A DNA stretch of 33,236 bases from Nitrincola sp. A-D6. GTDB lineage: Bacteria; Pseudomonadota; Gammaproteobacteria; Pseudomonadales; Balneatricaceae. The translations under genes were made by a program, and so were the position numbers. The stretch's first letter is position 1; the number at the start of each line of letters is the position of its first letter. The stretch lies in contig NZ_JRLB01000003.1 in the NCBI RefSeq assembly GCF_000764495.1, positions 1-33,236 of the forward strand. Direction: 5' to 3'. The notes under the pieces are model-generated. The model searched no databases. It was not told the DNA's origin and saw nothing but the letters and a program-made list of their open reading frames with translations. Below, piece by piece: positions 17,403-28,998 of this stretch.

Positions 17403-19424
17403 AAGCGGATATCGAAGCGTCATTCACCTGGCTGCATCTGTTCCATCAGCAAGGAAAGCTCCGGGCACTGGATCTGGCGCTGTGTCGCTATATTGCCGAG
17501 GCTGCACCAGAGTCAGATTCCTATGTGTTGTTGGCGATTGCCATGACCAGTGAACGTAACGGCCATGGTGATGTGTGCTGGATCTGATCGGTGCCCTGGC
17601 CAATCTGGAGGTGACAGCTGGGTCTGATGCTCAGGCATTGGCCGGTGTCTTGCAAACACTTAACTCCCTGAGCCCGGATGAATGGTGGGCGCGTTTGAGT
17701 CGCTCAGCCGCAATTCAGCCGCTAGCGATGGATGGGCGGGATGAACAGCCAGACAAAACCAGTGCTCCTTTGGTGTTAGCGGGTTCACCGCAACGTCCCA
17801 TAGTCTATCTGCGCCGTTACTGGAACTATGAGCAGCAGGTGCGTGAGGCACTGATGCAGCGCATCGATCAGTGCTACGACTTGCCTGAAGACGAAATGGC
17901 AGCCTTGTTGAGTAGTTTGTTTCCACCAGCGACCGATGCAGGGCAACCGGATTGGCAGAAAATTGCCTGCGCCTTGTCGGCACGGCGAGGGTTTGCGGTG
18001 ATTACCGGAGGTCCGGGAACCGGAAAAACCACCACGGTGGTCAGGTTGTTGGCGCTATTGCAGGCACTGGCATTGCAACAGGGCCAGACGGTGTTGCGTA
18101 TTGCGCTGGCAGCCCCGACGGGCAAGGCCGCTGCTCGCCTTAACGCATCCATTGCCGCCCAGGTGGCAAGTCTGCCCCTGGCTGATTTAAGTCATGATCC
18201 TGAGCAACTGGCGGCGGCTATTCCGACAGAGGTGACCACACTGCATCGACTGTTAGGGCCGTTGCCGGACAGTCGTCGCTTTCGTCATCACCGGGCCCAG
18301 CCATTGCCGGTCGACTTGGTGGTGGTGGATGAGGCCTCCATGGTTGACCTGGAGATGCTCGCGGCACTGGTCGATGCACTTAAACCCGGTGCACGTCTGA
18401 TTCTGCTGGGAGACAAGGATCAGTTAGCTTCTGTTGAAGCTGGCGCTATTTTGGGTGATTTGTGTCAGCAGGCTTCACTGGGGCGCTATCAGGCCGACAC
18501 GGCTCAGTGGTTGGCGCGTGTCACCGGGTATGCGCTTGATGCCTCTTATCTTAGTGAGGCAGGGCGCCCCCTGGATCAGGCAATTACCATGTTGCGCCAG
18601 AGTCATCGCTTCAGCGAACAGGGTGGTATAGGAGCCCTGGCGCGTCTGGTCAATGATGGAGAATTGTATGGTCAAGCGGTGACTGATCGCCTGGCGGCTT
18701 TGGAGCAACTATTTGCTGAGCAGAATGATCAGATCGATCGCCTCAGAGTAAGTCATGCGGCGGATGCATCACTGGCACAACTGATTATTCAGGGTTATCA
18801 AGGTTATCTGCAACAGATTCAACAGAGTCGACCCGCTTTAGATGCCGGACAGGCGGCTCATGATCACTGGGCCGCTCAGGTACTGGAGTCCCACACCAGC
18901 TTTCAATTGTTGTGCGCGGTGCGCCAGGGTCCCTGGGGTGTTGAGCAGTTGAATCAGTGGATCAGCGGAATTCTGGCAGGGACCGGATTGCTTAAAGGCA
19001 GTGATGCACTCTGGTATGAAGGACGGCCGGTGCTGATTACCCGCAACGACTACAGCTTGCGTTTAATGAATGGCGATATAGGTATTGCGTTAATGCGCCC
19101 TGTGGAGCAGCCAGACGGCACTATCACTTCCGCATTACGGGTCGTTTTTCCGGCCGCCGATGGTAGCGTGCGCTGGATCATGCCGAGTCGCCTGCAGGCA
19201 TTGGAAAGCGTTTTTGCCATGACCGTGCATAAATCACAGGCTCTGAATTCACTCACACCGCCCTGGTATTACCGGATCAACCCAACCCTGTACTGACCCA
19301 GGAGCTAATCTACACCGGCATCACCCGCTCCCGCGAGCGTTTCACCCTGATCTACAGCCGTGACAGCCTGCTCAGACATGCCCTGGAAAAACGCGTAACC
19401 CGCCTCAGCGGCCTTCACCTCTAA
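17399..19424 (+). pseudogene. recD: RecD helicase subunit of exonuclease V, two frameshifts
   Basis: RecD is the 5'-3' SF1B helicase of RecBCD. The first 60 residues lie in one frame (ASFTWLHLFHQQGKLRALDL). One lost base near 17575-17579 moves to the next frame (CLDLIGALANLEV). That frame holds Walker A (ITGGPGTGKTTTVVRLLALL), APTGKAAARL, and Walker B (VVVDEASMVDLEMLAAL). A second lost base near 19238-19241 interrupts the motif VI region; repair gives TVHKSQGSEFTHTALVLP and then ELIYTGITRSRERFTLIY, ending at TAA 19422-19424. Repaired length is about 675 residues, longer than the E. coli protein but within family range. As written, the product would lose motif VI and the arginine finger, and so would be inactive if the sequence is correct. 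Confidence 0.9.
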
Positions 19425-19429
19425 GTCTC

Positions 19430-19456
19430 AAAAAAGGGGTGCTCCCCTTTTTTTTT
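19430..19456. terminator. Bidirectional Rho-independent terminator between recD and mfd
   Basis: The sequence is AAAAAAGGGG, loop TGCT, then CCCC followed by nine T. The stem pairs the A and G runs with the C and T runs. Read on the minus strand it also ends in six T after a GGGG/CCCC stem. It lies 5 bp after the recD stop and about 10 bp after the mfd stop, so it probably serves both convergent operons. Confidence 0.85.
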
Positions 19457-19465
19457 GACCTCCTT

Positions 19466-22400
19466 TTAGGAGGCCAGGGTGGTTAGGAGGGCTTCGACTT
19501 GTTGGAAGCGTTCTTCGATGCTTTCCATAGGCAGGGTGAAGCGGAGTCCGGAGGGGCCGTCCAGTTTGAAGATGCGCGGTTGGCGCTGGATCATCTGGAT
19601 AAGCTTGATCGGTTCAACTTTGGGTTCAGCGTCAAATTCGATTTTACCGCCTTTATTGCCGACATCCAGCTTCTGGATGCCCAACACTTCGGCTTGCAGC
19701 TTCAGCTCGGTCAGGCGTAACAAATTTTTACTGGCTTCAGGGAGCAGGCCGAAGCGGTCAATCATTTCTACCTGGATCTCGCGTAAGGCATTGGCATCGC
19801 GCGCATTGGAGATACGTTTGTACAGCATCAGGCGGTTATGTACATCCGGCAGGTAATCATCCGGAATCAGTGCTGACAGGTGCAGATTGACTTCACAGCC
19901 GTGGTTTAGCGGTTTGTCCAGATTCGGTGTTTTGCCATCGCGGATCGCTTCAACGGCTTGCTCGAGCATTTCCATATACAGACCAAAACCTATCGTTTGC
20001 ATCTGACCGCTTTGATCTTCACCCAGCAGCTCACCAGCACCGCGGATTTCCAGGTCATGCGTAGCAAGCGTAAAGCCTGCGCCCAGTGTGGAGGCTTCAG
20101 AAATGGCTTCAAGACGTTTCTGCGCATCATCGGTCATGTTGCGCTTATCTGGTGTTAGCAGATAAGCGTAGGCCTGGTGGTGCGAGCGGCCGACGCGGCC
20201 ACGTAACTGATGCAGCTGCGCCAGGCCGAATTTATCTGCACGCTCAATAATAATGGTGTTGGCGTTGGGGATGTCTATGCCGGTTTCGATGATGGTGGTA
20301 CACACAAGCACATTGAAGCGTTTGTGATAAAAGTCGCTCATCACCTGTTCCAGCTCACGTTCCCGCATCTGTCCATGTCCTGCCGCAACACGGGCTTCCG
20401 GCACCAGAGCGTCAATTTCAGCAACCACTTTATCGATGGTTTTGACTTCGTTATGCAGGAAATAGACCTGTCCACCACGTAACAGCTCACGCAGTATGGC
20501 TTCTTTTAACAATGCGGGCTCTGATTGGCGGACAAAGGTTTTTACCGATAGACGCCGTGCCGGTGGGGTTGCGATGATGGATAAGTCACGCATTCCCGAC
20601 ATGGCCATGTTCAGTGTGCGCGGGATGGGTGTGGCCGTCATGGTCAGAATATCGACTTCTGCTCGCAGCGCTTTGATTTTTTCTTTCTGTTGAACACCGA
20701 AACGGTGTTCTTCATCAATAATCAGTAAGCCAAGGTTTTTGTAGGTCAGGCTGCCTTGCAATAATTTGTGTGTGCCGATCAGAATATCCACCTGACCGTC
20801 ACTGAGCTGTTGGGCAATAACCTGTTGCTGTTTGGCGCTGCGAAAGCGTGAGATGAGCTCTACATTGATTGGCCAGTCAGCAAAACGGTCACGGAAATTG
20901 TCGAAATGCTGTTGAGCCAGCAGTGTAGTGGGCACCAAAACTGCCACTTGTTTACCCGCTTGCGCGGCAATAAAGGCCGCACGCATGGCCACTTCGGTTT
21001 TACCAAAACCGACATCACCACATACCAGCCGGTCCATAGGTTTGGCTGAACGCATGTCGCGGATCACAGCCTCTATAGCACTGGCCTGATCCGGAGTTTC
21101 TTCAAAAGGGAAGGTTGCTGCAAAACGTTCGAAATCGGTCTCAGGAAATTCAAATGAAAAGCCTTCGCGAGCATTACGGCGGGCATAGATATCCAACAGC
21201 TCAGCGGCAGTATCACGGACTTTTTCAGCAGCCTTGCGACGTGCCTTACTCCATTGTTCAGTACCCAGACGGTGCAGCGGCGCCTGTTCATCAGTAGCGC
21301 CTGAGTAGCGACTGATGAGGTGTAGTGACGAAACCGGGACATAGAGTTTCGCTTCGTTGGCGTATTCCAGCATTAAAAACTCATTGATCTGCCCATCAAC
21401 GGTGATGCTTTGCAGGCCACGGTAGCGGCCGACACCATGGTCAATATGTACCACGGGTGCATTCGTGGTCAGCTCGGACAGGTGGCGGATAACCTGATCG
21501 GATTGTTCTTTCTCACGCTGGCGGCGACGGCGCTGAAAGATCTGTCGACCAAATAACTGCGTTTCCGTAACCAGATGTAACTCACCCGGAATGGATATAC
21601 CCTGGTCCAGTGCAAAAACACTGATGCCGAGTCGTACCGGCTTGGCTTGAAAGGCTTGCCAGTTGTCAAAGTCTGTTGCTTTCAGATGAGTGCGTCGCAA
21701 AAGCTCCTGTAGCGCTTCACGCCGGCCAGGTGATTCGGCACAGATTAAAAAATGCGCCTTGCTGTCACTTTCCATTAACTGCTTGAGTTTATACAGAGGT
21801 TCATCACTGCCGGGCTCAGCCGTCAGGTCAGCAGGCGCAGTACAGGGTAGGTTATCACGCCCAGGTTTGCGTTGTTCTGTGTCGGTTGTTACGCGAATAC
21901 GTGGGTAGTGCTTGAGACGGCCAAGCAGCTCATCCGCTGAGAGGTACAGTGCATCGGGGCTCAATATAGGCCGCTGGGTATCAAAGTTGCGTTCCTGATA
22001 GCGGTTTTGCACTTCGTCAGCGAAATGTTTAGCCGCATCACTGACACCTGCCTGCTCAACGATTAATGTTTGCTCGGGTAGGTAATCAAACAGCGTTGCA
22101 AGCTGATCGAAAAACAGCGGTAAATAGTATTCTATACCCGAGGGAGCAATACCCTCAGAAACATCGCGGTAAACCGGGCAGCGGTTAAAATCCACTTCAA
22201 AGACTTCGCGCCAACGCTGCTTAAAATGGCGTATAGAATCCTGGTTAAACGGAAATTCTCGCGCAGGTAACAGGCGAATGCGTTCCAACTGATCGATGGA
22301 AAGCTGGGTTTCCGGATCAAAGGTGCGCAGCGTTTCAATTTCATCATCAAACAGATCGATACGGAAGGGGAGGTCACTACCCATCGGGAAAATATCGATA

Positions 22401-22912
22401 ATGGCACCACGAATGGCAAACTCGCCATGTTCATACACGGTATTGACCGCCTGGTAACCCGCATGAACCAGTTGTTGGCGTATGGTATCTGGATTGAACT
22501 CCTGTCCCTTATCCAGGCTCAGGCTGTTTCCGGTGATGAAAGTGGTGGGGGCTATGCGCTGCATCAGCGTGGATGCCGAGACAATCAAAATGCCACGCTT
22601 CATGGCCGGTAAGCGATACAGGGTTTCTATACGCTGGGAAATAATATCCTGATGCGGTGAAAAAGAGTCATAGGGCAGGGTTTCCCAATCAGGAACCAGC
22701 AGTATTTCATTGTCATCCTGACTAAAAAAACGGGTTTCCTGGCGGATACGCAGTGCGGTTTCGTTATCCTTGCACACAAGTACCACCAGCCCTTGTTGCT
22801 GCCGGGTGAGTAGTTGTTGCAGTACCAAGCCGGTGCTGCAGCCAGTGACTTGCCCAACACGTTTAATGTCACCTGTCGAGTGGGGTAACGTAAAGGAAAA
22901 TGGGGCCAGCAA
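19466..22912 (-). CDS. mfd: Transcription-repair coupling factor Mfd
   Basis: This 1148-residue protein is the full-length DNA translocase that removes stalled RNA polymerase and recruits UvrA. It has the UvrB-like N-terminal module, with DWETLPYDSFSPHQDIISQR at about 75-95. The RNA-polymerase interaction domain follows (VVHIDHGVGRYRGLQSI, about 485-501). The helicase core has Walker A VCGDVGFGKTEVAMRAA, the DEEH box LLIIDEEHRFGVQQKEK, TMTATPIPRTLNM and motif VI (QLRGRVGRSHHQAYAYLL). The C-terminal TRCF domain is present to residue 1148. The start is TTG (22910-22912 on the plus strand), supported by AAAGGAG six bases upstream; no nearby in-frame ATG fits better. Unlike the recBCD genes next to it, this 3.4-kb gene has no frameshift. 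It is transcribed divergently from gap. Confidence 0.97.
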   Translation of the reverse strand: MLAPFSFTLPHSTGDIKRVGQVTGCSTGLVLQQLLTRQQQGLVVLVCKDNETALRIRQETRFFSQDDNEILLVPDWETLPYDSFSPHQDIISQRIETLYRLPAMKRGILIVSASTLMQRIAPTTFITGNSLSLDKGQEFNPDTIRQQLVHAGYQAVNTVYEHGEFAIRGAIIDIFPMGSDLPFRIDLFDDEIETLRTFDPETQLSIDQLERIRLLPAREFPFNQDSIRHFKQRWREVFEVDFNRCPVYRDVSEGIAPSGIEYYLPLFFDQLATLFDYLPEQTLIVEQAGVSDAAKHFADEVQNRYQERNFDTQRPILSPDALYLSADELLGRLKHYPRIRVTTDTEQRKPGRDNLPCTAPADLTAEPGSDEPLYKLKQLMESDSKAHFLICAESPGRREALQELLRRTHLKATDFDNWQAFQAKPVRLGISVFALDQGISIPGELHLVTETQLFGRQIFQRRRRQREKEQSDQVIRHLSELTTNAPVVHIDHGVGRYRGLQSITVDGQINEFLMLEYANEAKLYVPVSSLHLISRYSGATDEQAPLHRLGTEQWSKARRKAAEKVRDTAAELLDIYARRNAREGFSFEFPETDFERFAATFPFEETPDQASAIEAVIRDMRSAKPMDRLVCGDVGFGKTEVAMRAAFIAAQAGKQVAVLVPTTLLAQQHFDNFRDRFADWPINVELISRFRSAKQQQVIAQQLSDGQVDILIGTHKLLQGSLTYKNLGLLIIDEEHRFGVQQKEKIKALRAEVDILTMTATPIPRTLNMAMSGMRDLSIIATPPARRLSVKTFVRQSEPALLKEAILRELLRGGQVYFLHNEVKTIDKVVAEIDALVPEARVAAGHGQMRERELEQVMSDFYHKRFNVLVCTTIIETGIDIPNANTIIIERADKFGLAQLHQLRGRVGRSHHQAYAYLLTPDKRNMTDDAQKRLEAISEASTLGAGFTLATHDLEIRGAGELLGEDQSGQMQTIGFGLYMEMLEQAVEAIRDGKTPNLDKPLNHGCEVNLHLSALIPDDYLPDVHNRLMLYKRISNARDANALREIQVEMIDRFGLLPEASKNLLRLTELKLQAEVLGIQKLDVGNKGGKIEFDAEPKVEPIKLIQMIQRQPRIFKLDGPSGLRFTLPMESIEERFQQVEALLTTLAS

Positions 22913-23108
22913 GGTAAGCTCCTTTAATTCAGCGGCTGAGAGTCCAAATCGGCTATTCTAACCAATGCTGTAAAAAAACACAGTGAATCATGAGATTTAC
23001 TCCCAAAATTCACCTATTCTTGTAAGTTCGGACCAAAGTATATCGAATCGAATTTGATCCGGATGGCCTAAACAGGGATAATGCGCGCACGCAAATGGAG
23101 CCATTACA
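22913..23108. promoter_or_regulatory. Divergent mfd/gap intergenic region
   Basis: This 196-bp region separates divergently transcribed genes and must hold both start sites. The mfd Shine-Dalgarno (CTCCTTT at 22919-22925 on the plus strand) and the gap one (GGAG a few bases before ATG 23109) are clear. An internal pair of TCGAAT repeats (about 23042-23053) is visible. No match to a -35/-10 pair or to the HexR operator was strong enough to claim. Confidence 0.45.
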
Positions 23109-24566
23109 ATGTCGGAGCAAGCTGTGAGCCAAGAACTGATTTTAGCGGACTGGAATGCGCGTGAGTCTATTGCTGAAGCAATGATTCCGTTGGTCGGTAG
23201 ACTTTACCGTGAACGTAATGTCGAGATCTCTATCTATGGTCGTGTCATCGTTAAGCGTTCGGTGATCGATGTGATCAAAGCGCACCGCTTTGTAAGACAG
23301 GTAGAGGATGAAGAGGTGTCAGTGATCGATACCTTTCCGGTATTGGAAGTAGTCAGTGGCCTGGATCTTCACAATGCACATGTGGATATCGCCAAACTGG
23401 CAGTAAACTTCCGGACTGAAGCAAAAGGGCGTTCACTGGAGCAATTTGTTGCTGATGAGCTAGCCGATGCTGTGGGCCCAATCGATGATCGTAAACCGGT
23501 GGATGTTGTTCTTTACGGTTTCGGTCGTATCGGTCGTATCCTTACGCGGCAGTTAGTTGACCGTGCGGGTATTGGTCATAGTATGCGCCTGCGTGCGATC
23601 GTTGTACGTAAGGGTAGCGCAGAAAATGACCTGGAAAAGCGCGCCAGTTTATTACGTCGTGATTCTGTGCATGGCTCATTTAAAGGCACGATACAGGTAG
23701 ACGAAGAGAACCAGTCTATTATTGCCAATGGTGTGGCGATTAAAGTAATTTTTGCCAGTCAACCAGAAGACATAGACTATACCCAGTACGGTATCAATGA
23801 TGCACTGGTTATCGATAACACGGGCATGTTCCGTGATGCTGAAGGCATGTCTCGCCACCTGAAAGCCAAGGGTGCGGCCAGGGTGATGTTGACGGCACCA
23901 GGTAAAAACATGAAAAACATTGTCATGGGTGTCAATCATTTAGATATCACCGCTGAAGATACTATTCTTTCAGCGGCATCCTGTACCACTAACGCGATTG
24001 TGCCGGTGTTAAAAGCGCTGCAGGATAAGTTTGGTATTGAAAATGGCCATGTAGAGACAGTGCACTCCTACACCAATGATCAGAATCTGATTGATAATTA
24101 CCACAAAGGAAGTCGCCGTGGTCGTGCGGCGGCACTGAATATGGTTATTACTGAAACAGGTGCGGCCAAGGCGGTTGCCAAGGCGTTGCCTGAGCTGGAA
24201 GGTAAGCTGACCGGTAACGCGATTCGTGTGCCAACACCCAATGTGTCCATGGCAATTTTGAACCTGAACCTAAAAGCTGGAACCACTAAAGAAGAGCTGA
24301 ATGACTACCTGCGCTTTATTGCACTGCATTCTGATTTGCAGAAGCAGGTGGATTACAGTATTTCAGCTGAAGCGGTTTCATCTGATTTTGTTGGTTCAAG
24401 AGCCGCGGGCGTCGTTGATGCGCTGGCAACCATTGCTGAAGGTAATCGTTGTGTGCTGTATGTCTGGTACGATAATGAATACGGCTATAGCTGCCAGGTT
24501 ATACGTATGGCGCAACAAATTTGCAAGACTACGCTGACACCCTATCCGTTAGAAACAAATAAGTAA
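23109..24566 (+). CDS. gap: Glyceraldehyde-3-phosphate dehydrogenase, long form with N-terminal extension
   Basis: This 485-residue GAPDH interconverts glyceraldehyde-3-phosphate and 1,3-bisphosphoglycerate using NAD(P). The catalytic part begins only at about residue 130, with the nucleotide-binding GFGRIGR at 137-143. The nucleophilic cysteine is C292 in SAASCTTNAIVP, and the partner histidine is in VETVHSYTNDQNLIDNYHKG. WYDNEYGYSCQV near the end is a family hallmark. The first ~125 residues are an extra domain absent from ordinary ~335-residue GAPDH. The same long form stands between mfd and the nqr operon in Pseudomonas, as I recall, so this is an orthologue in conserved position. In that group it is thought to work mainly in gluconeogenesis. 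A strong terminator follows 33 bp after the stop, so it is transcribed alone. Confidence 0.95.
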   Translation: MSEQAVSQELILADWNARESIAEAMIPLVGRLYRERNVEISIYGRVIVKRSVIDVIKAHRFVRQVEDEEVSVIDTFPVLEVVSGLDLHNAHVDIAKLAVNFRTEAKGRSLEQFVADELADAVGPIDDRKPVDVVLYGFGRIGRILTRQLVDRAGIGHSMRLRAIVVRKGSAENDLEKRASLLRRDSVHGSFKGTIQVDEENQSIIANGVAIKVIFASQPEDIDYTQYGINDALVIDNTGMFRDAEGMSRHLKAKGAARVMLTAPGKNMKNIVMGVNHLDITAEDTILSAASCTTNAIVPVLKALQDKFGIENGHVETVHSYTNDQNLIDNYHKGSRRGRAAALNMVITETGAAKAVAKALPELEGKLTGNAIRVPTPNVSMAILNLNLKAGTTKEELNDYLRFIALHSDLQKQVDYSISAEAVSSDFVGSRAAGVVDALATIAEGNRCVLYVWYDNEYGYSCQVIRMAQQICKTTLTPYPLETNK

Positions 24567-24599
24567 CAGATAACGCATATTGAAAGACGTAAATTTTAT

Positions 24600-24630
24600 A
24601 AAAATGCCGCAGTAATGCGGCATTTTTTTT
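24600..24630 (+). terminator. Rho-independent terminator of gap
   Basis: AAAATGCCGCA and TGCGGCATTTT form a perfect 11-bp stem with loop GTAA, followed by further T (eight in the run). It starts 33 bp after the gap stop and separates gap from the nqr operon. Confidence 0.93.
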
Positions 24631-26277
<1,647 letters not shown>

Positions 26278-26286
26278 GAGACAGGC

Positions 26287-27495
26287 ATGAGTATTAGAGC
26301 TGTTTTAGATAAAATGGAGCCGCATTTCCACAAAGGCGGCAAATATGAAAACTGGTATGCTCTGTTTGAAGCAGTGGATACCATTTTCTATACCCCTGGC
26401 AAGGTAACCCGTGCCGGTGCACATGTGCGTGATGGTGTTGACCTGAAGCGTATGATGATCCTGGTATGGATGTGTACTTTTCCTGCTGTTTTCTTTGGTT
26501 TGTACAGTGTAGGCCTGCATGCCAATACGGCTATGGCACAGTTGGGTATCACCGAAGCTGAAGGTTGGAGAGGTTCTATCCTGAGTGCTTTGACCAGTTA
26601 TAACGCCAACAGCCTGTGGGATAACATTATCCACGGCGCGGTTTACTGGTTACCCATCTATGCTGTGACCTTTATCGTGGGTGGCTTCTGGGAAGTCCTG
26701 TTTGCCATGAAGCGTGGCCATGAAGTCAACGAAGGCTTCTTTGTGACGTCGATCCTCTTTTCACTGATTTTACCGGCTACTATTCCGTTGTGGCAGGTTG
26801 CACTGGGTATTACCTTTGGTGTGGTCATAGGTAAAGAGGTGTTTGGTGGTACGGGTAAGAACTTCCTGAATCCCGCCTTGACTGGTCGTGCCTTCCTGTA
26901 TTTTGCTTATCCGGCACAGATATCCGGGGATGCGATCTGGACGGCAGTAGATGGCTTTTCCGGTGCGACCCCTCTGGGTTTAGCCGCCATGGGTGGTGTA
27001 CAGGAAATCATTGGCGCAGGTGTTACCTGGACCAGTGCATTTGTTGGCACAATACAAGGCTCAGTTGGTGAGGTGTCAACACTGGCAATCATCATAGGTG
27101 GTGCCATTATTATGTATGCCAAGATTGCTGCCTGGCGGATTGTCGCGGGTGTGACGGTCGGTGTTATTGGTACAACACTGCTATTCAATATTATCGGTTC
27201 GGAAACCAATCCGATGTTTGCTGTGCCTTTCTGGTGGCATTTCGTCATTGGTGGTTTGGCATTTGGTATGTTCTTTATGGCAACGGATCCGGTATCGGCT
27301 TCGATGACCAATACGGGTAAGTGGGTATTCGGTGCGTTGATCGGTGTGATGACCATTCTGATCCGTGTTGTGAACCCGGCCTTCCCGGAAGGCATCATGC
27401 TGGCGATCCTGTTCGCCAACCTGTTTGCGCCGCTAATTGACAACTTTGTTGTGCAGGCGAATATCAAACGGAGGATGTTACGTAATGTCGTCTAA
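26287..27495 (+). CDS. nqrB: Na+-NQR subunit B
   Basis: NqrB is a 402-residue multi-helix membrane subunit that carries covalently bound FMN and riboflavin and forms much of the Na+ path. The FMN-attachment motif is in [16 protein letters not shown], with the acceptor threonine at about residue 228. Several hydrophobic helices are evident, such as VLFAMKRGH-flanked segments and [28 protein letters not shown] precedes the ATG closely. The last 11 bases overlap the nqrC start, indicating translational coupling. Attachment of FMN to this threonine requires the flavin transferase ApbE, whose gene is not in this locus. Confidence 0.97.
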   Translation: MSIRAVLDKMEPHFHKGGKYENWYALFEAVDTIFYTPGKVTRAGAHVRDGVDLKRMMILVWMCTFPAVFFGLYSVGLHANTAMAQLGITEAEGWRGSILSALTSYNANSLWDNIIHGAVYWLPIYAVTFIVGGFWEVLFAMKRGHEVNEGFFVTSILFSLILPATIPLWQVALGITFGVVIGKEVFGGTGKNFLNPALTGRAFLYFAYPAQISGDAIWTAVDGFSGATPLGLAAMGGVQEIIGAGVTWTSAFVGTIQGSVGEVSTLAIIIGGAIIMYAKIAAWRIVAGVTVGVIGTTLLFNIIGSETNPMFAVPFWWHFVIGGLAFGMFFMATDPVSASMTNTGKWVFGALIGVMTILIRVVNPAFPEGIMLAILFANLFAPLIDNFVVQANIKRRMLRNVV

Positions 27496-28333
27496 TAAAG
27501 ATTCTATCGGAAAAACAGTTACTGTAGCCTTGGTGCTGTGTGTAGTCTGTTCTGTTGTTGTATCGGCAGCGGCTGTCATGTTGAAGCCTATGCAGCAGTA
27601 CAATATGGATCAGGATCGTAAATCCAATATTCTTCGTGCTGCGGGCATTACTGATCCGAGTAAATCGGTTGATGAGCTGTTTGCACAGATTACAACTCGC
27701 ACGGTCGATCTCGAAACCGGAGAGTTTACGGATGAATTTGTTCCTGCGGCAGAAGACTTCCGTCGTGCGGCAGGTGATCCTGCTTTATCGGAGTCGCTTG
27801 ATCGTCGTGAAGATATTGCTTCTATCAAGCGCCAGCCCAATATCATGCCAGTGTATATAGTAGAAGCCGATGATGGTTCTATCGATACATTGATATTGCC
27901 GGTTTATGGTTATGGTTTGTGGTCTACTCTGTATGGCTTTCTGGCATTGGAAGGTGACCTGAATACGGTTGCCGGGCTGGGATTCTATGAGCATGCAGAG
28001 ACCCCAGGTCTGGGTGGCGAAATCGATAATCCGGACTGGAAAGCCTCCTGGGTTGGCAAAGAGATTTATGCAGGTGAATCTACAAGCGAGCCAGCACTGC
28101 GTGTGATCAAGGGTGCTGTGGATCCTTCACAATCCGGGTCTGAACATCGTATAGATGGTCTGGCAGGGGCAACCCTGACATCCAACGGGGTCACTAATAT
28201 GATCCGTTTCTGGATGGGTGAGTCGGGTTTTGGTCCGCTTATTGCCAATCTGCGTGAAGCGAGTGCAACAGGTACGGCCGAATTGGTTGAACCTGATGCC
28301 GATGCTGATGCGCTTGAAGTGGATGAGGTGTAA
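27485..28333 (+). CDS. nqrC: Na+-NQR subunit C
   Basis: NqrC is a 282-residue subunit with one N-terminal membrane helix ([22 protein letters not shown], about residues 12-33) and a periplasmic FMN domain. The flavinylation site is in [13 protein letters not shown], with the acceptor threonine at 230; alanine stands where many homologues have serine. I chose ATG 27485 over the earlier frame opening at 27437 because [15 protein letters not shown] matches the family start and GGAGG lies upstream. The C-terminal ~20 residues after [10 protein letters not shown] are very acidic ([12 protein letters not shown]) and look like an appended tail. It lies 2 bp before nqrD. Confidence 0.96.
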   Translation: MSSNKDSIGKTVTVALVLCVVCSVVVSAAAVMLKPMQQYNMDQDRKSNILRAAGITDPSKSVDELFAQITTRTVDLETGEFTDEFVPAAEDFRRAAGDPALSESLDRREDIASIKRQPNIMPVYIVEADDGSIDTLILPVYGYGLWSTLYGFLALEGDLNTVAGLGFYEHAETPGLGGEIDNPDWKASWVGKEIYAGESTSEPALRVIKGAVDPSQSGSEHRIDGLAGATLTSNGVTNMIRFWMGESGFGPLIANLREASATGTAELVEPDADADALEVDEV

Positions 28334-28335
28334 TC

Positions 28336-28995
28336 ATGTCGAATACTAAAGAGATTATTTTAACGCCAATCTTCAAGAATAACCCTATTGCACTTCAGGT
28401 GTTGGGAGTTTGTTCTGCATTGGCGGTGACAACCAATATGAACAATGCAGTGGTTATGACACTGGCTGTTATGTCAGTAACAGCCTTTTCTAACTTGTTC
28501 ATTTCGCTGATCAGATCACAAATACCCAGCAACATCCGTATCATCGTACAGATGACGATAATCGCTTCTCTGGTAATTGTGGTTGACCAGGTACTGAAAG
28601 CCGTCGCTTATGATGTGTCAAAGCAGCTGTCGGTGTTTGTTGGTCTGATCATCACTAACTGCATCGTGCTGGGTCGTGCAGAAGCCTTTGCCATGAAAAA
28701 TCCACCTTTGCCAAGCTTCATTGATGGCCTGGGCAATGGTTTAGGCTATGGCTTTGTCTTGCTGTTTGTAGCATTCTTCCGTGAATTACTCGGTGCTGGT
28801 AGCTTGTTTGGCTACGAGATTCTGCCGTTAGTTACCAATGGTGGCTGGTATAACAGCAACGGCTTGTTCCTGTTACCTCCAAGTGCATTCTTCCTGATTG
28901 GTATTCTGATCTGGGTGATACGCACCTGGAAACCTGAGCAGGTTGAGCATCCTGATTTCGTTATTGCACCTAACACCAGTAAGGAGGCTGTGTAA
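28336..28995 (+). CDS. nqrD: Na+-NQR subunit D
   Basis: This 219-residue membrane subunit is homologous to RnfE/NqrE. The two conserved cysteines that hold the intramembrane iron centre together with NqrE are C26 ([12 protein letters not shown]) and C109 ([15 protein letters not shown]). About six hydrophobic helices are visible. Conserved [12 protein letters not shown] and [12 protein letters not shown] confirm the family. It lies 2 bp after nqrC and 3 bp before nqrE, tightly within the operon. Confidence 0.97.
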   Translation: MSNTKEIILTPIFKNNPIALQVLGVCSALAVTTNMNNAVVMTLAVMSVTAFSNLFISLIRSQIPSNIRIIVQMTIIASLVIVVDQVLKAVAYDVSKQLSVFVGLIITNCIVLGRAEAFAMKNPPLPSFIDGLGNGLGYGFVLLFVAFFRELLGAGSLFGYEILPLVTNGGWYNSNGLFLLPPSAFFLIGILIWVIRTWKPEQVEHPDFVIAPNTSKEAV

Positions 28996-28998
28996 GTC

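Noticed and set aside
7345-19241. A common GGCC context for all the one-base losses, which might point to methylation-linked sequencing errors
   Set aside because: Several sites could be written as GGCC losing a base, but others (near 7460, 14505, 17577 and 19240) fit homopolymer or other contexts better, so no single motif explains them.
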